From NCBI GenBank assembly GCA_004295885.1, contig SEDG01000125.1, positions 1 through 7,998 on the forward strand: 7,998 nt of DNA, given 5' to 3'. Below the pieces are notes generated by a model, which saw only the letters and a program-made list of their open reading frames with translations, was not told where the DNA came from and made no database searches. This DNA is from Pedobacter sp. Lineage in GTDB: Bacteria > Bacteroidota > Bacteroidia > Sphingobacteriales > Sphingobacteriaceae. The translations under genes were made by a program, and so were the position numbers. Below are positions 1 through 5,384 of the stretch, piece after piece. Within the stretch, counting starts at the first letter, position 1; every line of letters begins with the position of its first letter.

Positions 1-2
1 AC

Positions 3-1349
3 CACAACTCCATTGGTTACGCCATATTTGGCTTTAACTGTTGCAGATGCTGGGGCAAAACTTGCGCCTAATTTACTAATAGATGCACCAGTAGGTTTAC
101 CTGCATTAGAGGCTAAGGCCACTTTACTTTCTGGTTTTAATGTTACAGTTACATTTTTAGTTGAACCGTCGGTTTTCAACACAGTTAAGGCAACTCTATC
201 GCCAGGGCGCATGCGGCCAATTTTTTCTTGCAAATCTGGCGAGTCAAAAATTTCAACACCCTCTACCTTTTTAATGATATCACCTTGTTTAATGCCTGCG
301 GCTTCTGCACCGCCATTTGGCACAACTTCATTTACATATAAACCATTAATTTCATTAATATTTAATTGCTCAGCTGCATCAGCATCTAAAGCTCTAAATG
401 ATACGCCAATGTAACCACGTTTAACAGCACCATATTGTTTAAAGTCTTCTAAAATCTTTTTAGCCAAGTTTACAGGAATTGCAAAACCATAACCTTCATT
501 TCTTCCAGTTTCTGAAGCAATTGCAGCATTAATACCAACCAATTCTCCATTTGCATTTACTAGGGCACCACCACTGTTACCTGGGTTAATTGCGGCATCG
601 GTTTGAATATAAGATTCGATAGAAGTATTAGCTGGACGCTCTGGTCTTTTGCCAGTTCTTTGATACTCCATCCACTCCTCTTGGCTCATAGATTGATTTT
701 GTCTATCTAAAATACCAATGTTACGAGCTTTTGCACTTACGATACCAGCAGTAACGGTAGTTTGTAAATCTAAAGGGAAACCTACAGCTAAAACCCACTC
801 ACCTACTTGAACATTGTCTGAGTTACCCATTTTTACAAACGGCAATCCATTCACGTCAATTTTAATTAGAGCTAAATCTGTGTTTGCATCTTTACCAATA
901 ACCTTTGCAGTTACCTTACGTCTATTTGCTAATATCACCTCAATTTTATCAGCGTTATCAACTACGTGGTTATTGGTTACGATATAACCATCAGCAGTTA
1001 AAATTACGCCAGAACCAGATGCAGCACTTGGTTGACGTTGTACTCTTCTGCCACCGCCAAACATCTGTCCAAATATATCTTCCATACTTGAACCACCTTC
1101 ATCTGAACTAGCAGTTTTAGTGCCGTAAGTAGTTTTAATATGAACAACTGCTGGCGAAACCGCCGCTGCAGCCTGTACAAAATCTACCGTACCTGCCGAT
1201 GATATTTTAATTGGGTTACTGGCAAACATCATGTTCTGCTTTTCAGTTAATGTATAGCCATCGTTGTTGCGCTCTAGAACTTTATAAGCGCCAATTGCAA
1301 CCGCACCTCCAACAAATGCAGTTAACAGCATTAATCCTATTTTTTTCAT
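3..1349 (-). CDS. degP: DegP/HtrA-family periplasmic serine protease (Do-like), C-terminus cut by window edge
   Basis: The frame is open for 449 codons from ATG at 1349 to the left edge with no stop. Known family role: degrades or refolds damaged proteins in the periplasm. The N-terminus (MKKIGLMLLTAFVGG...) is a short basic stretch plus a hydrophobic segment at about residues 4-20, a signal peptide or membrane anchor. The trypsin-like triad is visible: H128 in TNNHVV, D158 in NTDLALIK and S259 in INPGNSGGAL. The first PDZ domain runs from about residue 311 (KRGYIGV) to about 405. A second PDZ appears to begin at the visible end (LGAKFAP...YGVTNGVV). The His-Asp spacing is 30 residues as in E. 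coli DegP, but Asp-Ser is 101 against 75. The extra residues lie in a hydrophilic loop at about 212-243. It is divergent from dapF, with a promoter at 1458-1487. Whether it behaves as DegP or DegQ cannot be told from sequence; the family call is secure. Confidence 0.95.
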   Translation of the reverse strand, partial: MKKIGLMLLTAFVGGAVAIGAYKVLERNNDGYTLTEKQNMMFASNPIKISSAGTVDFVQAAAAVSPAVVHIKTTYGTKTASSDEGGSSMEDIFGQMFGGGRRVQRQPSAASGSGVILTADGYIVTNNHVVDNADKIEVILANRRKVTAKVIGKDANTDLALIKIDVNGLPFVKMGNSDNVQVGEWVLAVGFPLDLQTTVTAGIVSAKARNIGILDRQNQSMSQEEWMEYQRTGKRPERPANTSIESYIQTDAAINPGNSGGALVNANGELVGINAAIASETGRNEGYGFAIPVNLAKKILEDFKQYGAVKRGYIGVSFRALDADAAEQLNINEINGLYVNEVVPNGGAEAAGIKQGDIIKKVEGVEIFDSPDLQEKIGRMRPGDRVALTVLKTDGSTKNVTVTLKPESKVALASNAGKPTGASISKLGASFAPASATVKAKYGVTNGVV

Positions 1350-1449
1350 TGCCTATATATTATTTATCTTTTTACGAATGATTTACTCAAATTTAATACC
1401 ATATAAACGATATTTGTATGCGAAACACATCTGTTTTTGTGTTAAAAAA

Positions 1450-1468
1450 TGTTAAATCAAATTTAACA
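1450..1468. repeat. 19-bp palindrome (8-bp arms, 3-bp spacer), possible operator
   Basis: TGTTAAAT (1450-1457) and ATTTAACA (1461-1468) are perfect inverted repeats separated by CAA. The palindrome covers the predicted -7 box of the minus-strand protease promoter and lies about 53 bp upstream of dapF. A symmetric AT-rich site in this position could bind a dimeric regulator. AT-rich sequence yields such palindromes by chance, so the operator role is inference. Confidence 0.4.
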
Positions 1469-1487
1469 AACGATTTAGCATTTTCAA
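1458..1487 (-). promoter_or_regulatory. Predicted Bacteroidota promoter for the HtrA protease gene
   Basis: On the minus strand, TTG at 1487-1485 is followed after 19 nt by TAAATTTG at 1465-1458. This is an exact match to the Bacteroidota -33/-7 pattern (TTG, about 19-21 nt, TAnnTTTG). It would start transcription near 1452 and give a leader of about 100 nt. A second exact TAAATTTG occurs at 1395-1388, closer to the gene, but I find no TTG at the right distance from it. Prediction from pattern only. Confidence 0.5.
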
Positions 1488-1520
1488 CGAACAAATATTA
1501 GATGCCAAAATGAAGAAATA

Positions 1521-2306
1521 ATGAACATTCAATTCTCAAAATATCAAGGTGCTGGTAACGACTTTATTTTAATTGACCATCGCGATAGCGAATTAAAAAA
1601 CATTGACAATAAGCTTGTAGCGCAGCTTTGTGATCGCCGTTTTGGCATTGGAGCTGATGGCCTGATGTTTTTAACCAGCCACAACGACTACGATTTTGAG
1701 ATGGTTTATTATAATTCAGACGGTAACGTTGGCAGTATGTGTGGCAACGGGGGCCGATGCATTATTGCCTTTGCCAAACATCTAGGCGTGATAACAAACG
1801 AAACTAATTTTTTGGCAGTTGATGGCCCACATTATGCCAAAATTTCAGCCGAAGGCAATTGGGTAGAACTGCAAATGATTGATGTTGATACGATTAAACC
1901 AGAAGGAAATGCTTTTGTATTAAATACTGGTTCGCCACACTATGTTACCGAAGTAAAGGATTTAGCATCGCTTGATGTTTTTAACGAAGGCAAAAATATT
2001 CGGAATAGCGATACTTATAAAACCAACGGCATTAACGTAAACTTTGTAGAAGATAAAGGCGACCATTTATTTGTACGCACTTTTGAGCGTGGTGTTGAAG
2101 ATGAAACTTACGCTTGTGGAACTGGTGTAACCGCTGTAGCAATGGCAATGGCACAACAAAAAGAACCTGGACACATAGAAACTCCAATTGAGGTTTTAGG
2201 TGGCAAACTGCAAATCAACTTCGACTACGATGGCGCTAAGTTTACAAATGTATTTTTATGCGGGCCAGCAGAAAAAGTTTTTGAGGGTTCTTTGTCGTTA
2301 AAATAG
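1521..2306 (+). CDS. dapF: Diaminopimelate epimerase
   Basis: Encodes 261 residues, close to the usual DapF length of about 260-280. Known function: cytoplasmic, cofactor-independent interconversion of LL- and meso-diaminopimelate, supplying lysine and the peptidoglycan cross-link residue. The N-terminal motif QGAGNDFILID (9-19) is present. The first catalytic cysteine is C74 in MCGNGGRC, preceded by the YYNSDGN substrate-binding stretch (63-69). The second is C199 in ACGTGVTAVA, preceded by RTFERGVEDET. Both halves of the pseudo-symmetric fold therefore keep the two-cysteine acid/base pair, and the enzyme should be active. ATG 1521 is chosen because MNIQFSKYQGAGNDF aligns with typical starts. 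The leader is A-rich without a Shine-Dalgarno motif, usual in Bacteroidota. It stands alone: divergent from the protease and convergent with the helicase. Confidence 0.97.
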   Translation: MNIQFSKYQGAGNDFILIDHRDSELKNIDNKLVAQLCDRRFGIGADGLMFLTSHNDYDFEMVYYNSDGNVGSMCGNGGRCIIAFAKHLGVITNETNFLAVDGPHYAKISAEGNWVELQMIDVDTIKPEGNAFVLNTGSPHYVTEVKDLASLDVFNEGKNIRNSDTYKTNGINVNFVEDKGDHLFVRTFERGVEDETYACGTGVTAVAMAMAQQKEPGHIETPIEVLGGKLQINFDYDGAKFTNVFLCGPAEKVFEGSLSLK

Positions 2307-2307
2307 C

Positions 2308-2333
2308 CGCAAAGAAGCGAAGAACGCAAAGTT
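2308..2333. repeat. Short tandem repeat of a CGCAAAGAA-like unit just after dapF
   Basis: Beginning 2 bp after the dapF stop are three degenerate units: CGCAAAGAA (2308-2316), GCGAAGAA (2317-2324) and CGCAAAGTT (2325-2333). Two carry an identical CGCAAAG core. I recall similar CGCAAAG-rich tandem tracts in intergenic regions of Pedobacter and related genomes, but cannot verify that here. No coding role is apparent. Confidence 0.5.
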
Positions 2334-2348
2334 TTGATGTAGTCAAAA
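2332..2348. terminator. Weak hairpin downstream of dapF, possible terminator
   Basis: TTTTGA (2332-2337) and TCAAAA (2343-2348) can pair around a 5-nt loop 26 bp after the dapF stop. The stem is short and AT-rich, and no clear run of T follows. It is therefore a poor intrinsic terminator and may be incidental. The stronger hairpins further along could end transcription instead. Confidence 0.2.
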
Positions 2349-2416
2349 TCTTATCTGTAAGAAAGCAAAAGCAGTAATCAGATTGTCGTCAGTCCCGCTT
2401 TCTCTTCAAGTCCTCA

Positions 2417-2432
2417 ACCAATAAAAATTGGT
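2417..2432. repeat. Small perfect hairpin with AAAA loop
   Basis: ACCAAT (2417-2422) and ATTGGT (2427-2432) are perfect inverted repeats around a 4-base A loop. It is followed by GGGCTTTTCG and a second GGG tract, a layout I recall from degraded intergenic repeats of this family. Function unknown. Confidence 0.4.
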
Positions 2433-2464
2433 CTCCGGGCTTTTCGTTCAATCGGGTTTATAAT

Positions 2465-2476
2465 ACAAACGTTTGT
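2465..2476. repeat. 12-bp perfect palindrome ACAAACGTTTGT
   Basis: ACAAACGTTTGT reads the same on both strands. The symmetric AAACGTTT centre resembles operators of LacI-type regulators. It lies between two converging genes, though, so an operator role has no obvious target, and it may simply be part of the surrounding repeat. Confidence 0.35.
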
Positions 2477-2541
2477 GGTACTATGAACGGTTTATTTGCA
2501 TAAGCTTTTGTTAAATAGCCCAAAATTGTAGCGGCATCTTA

Positions 2542-2600
2542 TTATGCTGTCATCCTGGGCGTACCTGTCCCGACTTCTTCGGGAGTCGAAGACAGCATAA
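2542..2600. repeat. 59-bp inverted-repeat element with nested stems
   Basis: TTATGCTGTC (2542-2551) pairs perfectly with GACAGCATAA (2591-2600). Inside are two mutually exclusive stems: TCCCGA (2568-2573) with TCGGGA (2579-2584), or CGACT (2571-2575) with AGTCG (2584-2588). The left part (GTCATCCTGGGCGTAC) and the right part (GAGTCGAAGAC) resemble an interspersed palindromic repeat I recall from Sphingobacteriaceae genomes. That link is from memory only. Confidence 0.5.
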
Positions 2601-2680
2601 AAAATACAGCGAAAAGTTGGACTAACATTCAAAACAGGACTGTACCTGCGCTTCAAAATCACTTATTTTTATAAAAATTT

Positions 2681-2773
2681 CGCCATTATGAGGCACGAAG
2701 CAATCTCCTTTCATATGACCAACCAGGCAAGGAGATTGCTTCACTCTGTGAAAAACAGAGGTTCGCAATGACG
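2681..2773. repeat. Branched palindromic repeat next to the helicase 3' end
   Basis: The core is a perfect 14-bp inverted repeat, GAAGCAATCTCCTT (2697-2710) and AAGGAGATTGCTTC (2729-2742), with an 18-nt loop. A second perfect stem, CTCTGT (2744-2749) with ACAGAG (2755-2760), sits on its right. The outer ends, CGCCATTATGAG (2681-2692) and TTCGCAATGACG (2762-2773), pair imperfectly (8 of 12). Together they could fold as a three-way branched structure. I recall GAAGCAATCTCC-type palindromes as a frequent bacterial intergenic repeat. It lies just beyond the helicase stop and could stop transcription or protect mRNA 3' ends. Confidence 0.65.
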
Positions 2774-2778
2774 ACAAC

Positions 2779-5121
2779 CTAATTTCCTTCAGCCAAATAG
2801 ACAGCAATGCCGATTTTTATCTCTCCGAAACCATAGCTTTTTCCTAGAGCATCACGCACTTCATTAAGTTTAATAGATTTTAGTTTTGTAATTGCATCGG
2901 TAATTTCTGCTAAACGTTTAGCAGGAACAAGTTCTGTTGCTTTTACTTCCTGTCTCGCCACAAAATGAGCTAAATGACCTTCAATTGTACCGATGGACAT
3001 TTTTCTTTCCGCAGCAATTTGAGTCATATTTTTGCCCTGCTTAAATAAAGCCAATGTAATTTCTTTAGTATCTTCTTTGGGCTCTTTAGGCTCCTTCACT
3101 TTTTTAGATGCTCTAATTCTACTGTAAACATCGTCGCCAGGCGGCTTAAATTCTTCCTTGTTTGGTAAGGTGTAGGCTGTTTTAATTTGCTCTGCCCTTT
3201 TAGCACTATTATGCAAAGCATTCACATCTTCCTTAGTTAGTTCCACTCCTGCATTTGTTGCAGCAAGCATTGCTTTTGCTTTACGAATCTTTTTACATTG
3301 CTCGTAAAACATTGCCTCCATCTCTAACAATTCGGCTAAATATTCTTTGGTTTGTTTTTGAGTTTTAACCACTTCAATAAGCTCAAAAATAGAATCGCTC
3401 ATTTTTGCTAATTGCGGATTAAAATAATTCTCTGCCGCTTCAGTCCTTTCCAGAAGCAAGCTCAAACTTTCGGCGTTACCAGCAATAAACAGTTTTTCAA
3501 TTTGCTTTAGAAACTTATCCGCATTAACTTTCAAAGCCATTAAATCTTGTTGCAGTTTTGTTGCCCAAGGTAAATGAGTTTGTTTAGTAGAACGCTTCTC
3601 ATCTTTTGTATAACTAAAAACATGTTCAAAAACATAAACATCCAGCATTGAAAAATTAAAGCTTTGCAATAACGAATGCTTTAAAAATGCATCGCTCTCT
3701 TTTTTAATCTGTACAGTTAAATCTTCTTGGTGTTCTTTTGTTTTGGCAAAATAAGTTACATTTTGGTCTTGCCTAATTCCCCTACCGGAAATTAAAGAAG
3801 TCAAAACCAAACCTTCCATAGAACGCAGACGAGAAAGCGCAACATAAATCTGTCCAGGCGCAAAGGCATCACCAATATCTACAATCGCTTTATCAAAAGT
3901 TAAGCCTTGGCTTTTATGAACCGTAATTGCCCAAGCTAGTTTGAGCGGAAACTGTGTAAACGTTCCAGCAACTTCTTCCTCTATTTCATTGGTTACTTTG
4001 TTAGCCGTGTACTTGATGTTTTTCCAAGTATATTTTTCTATAATTATATTTTGTCTTGAACCATCAGCCTCTACTTCGATTGCATCATCAGTTAGTTTCT
4101 TTACAATTGCGATTTTGCCGTTAAAAAATCGCTGCTCGCCAGTTGGGTCGTTTTTGATAAACATAACTTGCGCTCCAACTTTCAGCTCTAGGCTTTTTTC
4201 TGCAGGGTAAGAGCCTTCGGCGAATTCCTTATCTATTACAGCATTATAGAAATAGGACTTACCTGCCAACTCTTTTAAACTATTTTTGTTTAACGTATCT
4301 GCCTTATTATTATGCGTAGTTAAAGTAATATAGTTATCCGTTAATATAGGTTTATAGTTCTCTTTGTAATAAGTTTTAAGTAGAGCAATGTCTTGCTCGG
4401 TTACTTGATTATTACGTAGGTTATTTAATAGGTGGATAAAGGTTTCATCAGCCTGACGATAAATTTTCTCTAGTTCTATGTAAACTGGCGGATTTTTCTC
4501 TAAAACCTGCGCATCAAAAAAGAAAGCACTTTTGTAAAATGCACTTAATAAATTCCATTCGTTATTTTTAACAACTGGTGGTAATTGGTGCAAATCTCCA
4601 ATAAATAACACCTGTACCCCACCAAAACTTGCAACGTTATTCTTACGGATATAACGCAAAACCATATCAATCGCATCCAGCAAATCTGCTCTTAGCATAC
4701 TTACTTCATCAATAATCAGCAATTCTAAATCCAACAAAATACGTCGCTTGGTAGCATTCATATTTAAGTGTTTGATAATAGATTTTGGTGTATTGTAGTG
4801 TTGATATTCTGCTACGTTACTCATTGGCGCAACTTTCGGTAAATAAGTTCCAAATGGCAATTGAAAAAGAGAATGTATGGTAACGCCAGCTGCGTTAATT
4901 GCAGCGATGCCCGTTGGCGCAACAATTACTGCCTTTTTATGGGTTAACGAGATGAGATTTCTAAGGAAGGTAGTCTTACCAGTACCGGCCTTCCCAGTTA
5001 AAAAAATATGCCTCGAAGTTAAATTTATAAACTTTGCCGCAAGTTGGGCTGGTTGTAGTTCTTCTATTGGTTGTAACATTTTATGCTCTAAATCACAGGT
5101 TGTACAATATACATTTTCCAT
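2779..5121 (-). CDS. Pif1/RecD2-like SF1B DNA helicase with C-terminal helix-turn-helix
   Basis: Encodes 780 residues. The SF1 motifs occur in order: Walker A GKAGTGKT (43-50), Walker B LLIIDEVSM (D138, E139), motif III GDLHQLPPV (175-183), IYRQ (220-223), AITVHKSQG (398-406) and the arginine-finger motif YVALSR (426-431). This order is that of Pif1-like ATP-driven 5'-3' helicases, which unwind forks, R-loops or G-quadruplexes. After about residue 450 comes a long charged, helix-rich linker. A lysine-rich hinge (about 670-686) then leads to a helix-turn-helix at about 687-722 (LFKQGKNMTQIAAERKMSIGTIEGHLAHFV), like the HTH_40 domain also found on RecQ-type helicases. ATG 5121 is the longest start, with a stop 15 bp upstream. 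ATG 5079 (M15) is an alternative that begins nearer the conserved core. No broken motif is seen. The biological substrate is unknown. Confidence 0.9.
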   Translation of the reverse strand: MENVYCTTCDLEHKMLQPIEELQPAQLAAKFINLTSRHIFLTGKAGTGKTTFLRNLISLTHKKAVIVAPTGIAAINAAGVTIHSLFQLPFGTYLPKVAPMSNVAEYQHYNTPKSIIKHLNMNATKRRILLDLELLIIDEVSMLRADLLDAIDMVLRYIRKNNVASFGGVQVLFIGDLHQLPPVVKNNEWNLLSAFYKSAFFFDAQVLEKNPPVYIELEKIYRQADETFIHLLNNLRNNQVTEQDIALLKTYYKENYKPILTDNYITLTTHNNKADTLNKNSLKELAGKSYFYNAVIDKEFAEGSYPAEKSLELKVGAQVMFIKNDPTGEQRFFNGKIAIVKKLTDDAIEVEADGSRQNIIIEKYTWKNIKYTANKVTNEIEEEVAGTFTQFPLKLAWAITVHKSQGLTFDKAIVDIGDAFAPGQIYVALSRLRSMEGLVLTSLISGRGIRQDQNVTYFAKTKEHQEDLTVQIKKESDAFLKHSLLQSFNFSMLDVYVFEHVFSYTKDEKRSTKQTHLPWATKLQQDLMALKVNADKFLKQIEKLFIAGNAESLSLLLERTEAAENYFNPQLAKMSDSIFELIEVVKTQKQTKEYLAELLEMEAMFYEQCKKIRKAKAMLAATNAGVELTKEDVNALHNSAKRAEQIKTAYTLPNKEEFKPPGDDVYSRIRASKKVKEPKEPKEDTKEITLALFKQGKNMTQIAAERKMSIGTIEGHLAHFVARQEVKATELVPAKRLAEITDAITKLKSIKLNEVRDALGKSYGFGEIKIGIAVYLAEGN

Positions 5122-5194
5122 TGATAATGTTGCCGGCTAAATGGGTTTATTATTTCCAGATTCACAGCCAAATTACCTGAATACTAGTTATAGG

Positions 5195-5225
5195 TTGTTT
5201 CGGCCTAATTGCATGGCTAGATTTG
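5195..5225 (+). promoter_or_regulatory. Predicted Bacteroidota promoter for the outer-membrane protein gene
   Basis: TTG at 5195-5197 is followed after 20 nt by TAGATTTG at 5218-5225, an exact match to the TAnnTTTG -7 element at the expected spacing. Transcription would begin near 5231 and leave a leader of about 150 nt before ATG 5385, containing the AT-rich repeats at 5281-5313. Prediction from pattern only. No equally good promoter was found for the divergent helicase. Confidence 0.5.
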
Positions 5226-5280
5226 AGCAACGAATTATTTATATGTAACAGAAACTACCTGTATAGCAGCAATTAACCAA

Positions 5281-5313
5281 ATGTTAAATATGTTAAATAA
5301 TGTTATTTAATGT
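5281..5313. repeat. AT-rich tandem and palindromic repeats upstream of the OMP gene
   Basis: ATGTTAAAT occurs twice head to tail (5281-5289 and 5290-5298), followed by a diverged third unit ATGTTATTT (5300-5308). Overlapping this, TTAAATAA (5293-5300) and TTATTTAA (5303-5310) form an 8-bp perfect inverted repeat with a 2-bp spacer. The site is in the predicted leader, about 75 bp before the start codon. It could be a regulator site, a second promoter region or a weak RNA hairpin. Confidence 0.4.
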
Positions 5314-5384
5314 AAAAATATTACAACTAAGCATTTAGTATTAAAGATTTAGTTATACATTTAGAACTCCAAAACAAAACTAAT

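Larger units (their letters stand above)
2383..2777. repeat. 395-bp segment bounded by 9-bp inverted repeats, MITE-like or nested repeats
   Basis: TTGTCGTCA at 2383-2391 is matched by its reverse complement TGACGACAA at 2769-2777, one base before the helicase stop codon. Between them are internal hairpins and no gene. This could be one non-autonomous mobile element or several intergenic repeats that landed next to each other. The ends are short, and I see no flanking direct duplication that would prove insertion. Confidence 0.35.
2307..2778. other. 472-bp non-coding convergent intergenic region, dense in repeats
   Basis: No credible gene lies between the dapF stop and the helicase stop. The only open frame here, minus strand 2807-2622, overlaps the helicase end and consists mostly of palindromic repeat, so it is not called. 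The region holds a CGCAAAG tandem tract, several short perfect hairpins, a 12-bp palindrome and a long branched inverted repeat next to the helicase. The part from 2383 to 2777 is bounded by a 9-bp inverted repeat. Being between two converging genes, it could hold transcription end signals for both strands. Confidence 0.75.
5122..5384. other. Divergent AT-rich intergenic region between helicase and OMP gene
   Basis: These 263 bp contain no gene. They hold the predicted OMP promoter (5195-5225) and the AT-rich repeats (5281-5313). I found no exact minus-strand TAnnTTTG for the helicase; the nearest is GTAATTTG at 5176-5169, with two mismatches. Confidence 0.6.

Noticed and set aside
13..414. 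133-codon plus-strand open frame
   Set aside because: It is antisense to the HtrA protease, whose triad and PDZ domain are unambiguous on the minus strand.
905..1111. 68-codon plus-strand open frame
   Set aside because: Antisense to the protease domain carrying catalytic H128; composition gives no independent protein signal.
1409..1439. GATATTTG and TGTTTTTG as -7 boxes for dapF
   Set aside because: Each has a mismatch in the TA of TAnnTTTG and neither has a TTG at the right spacing; too weak to call a dapF promoter.
2307..2778. CRISPR array
   Set aside because: Repeats here are inverted or very short tandem units; there are no regularly spaced direct repeats with unique spacers.
2622..2807. 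61-codon minus-strand open frame
   Set aside because: It overlaps the helicase C-terminus in another frame and is made largely of the palindromic repeat at 2681-2773; no recognisable protein features.
3941..4210. 89-codon plus-strand open frame with a hydrophobic stretch
   Set aside because: Antisense to the helicase core motifs; the hydrophobicity follows from the opposite strand's codons.
4877..5140. 87-codon plus-strand open frame
   Set aside because: Antisense to the Walker A region of the helicase; no leader or promoter of its own.
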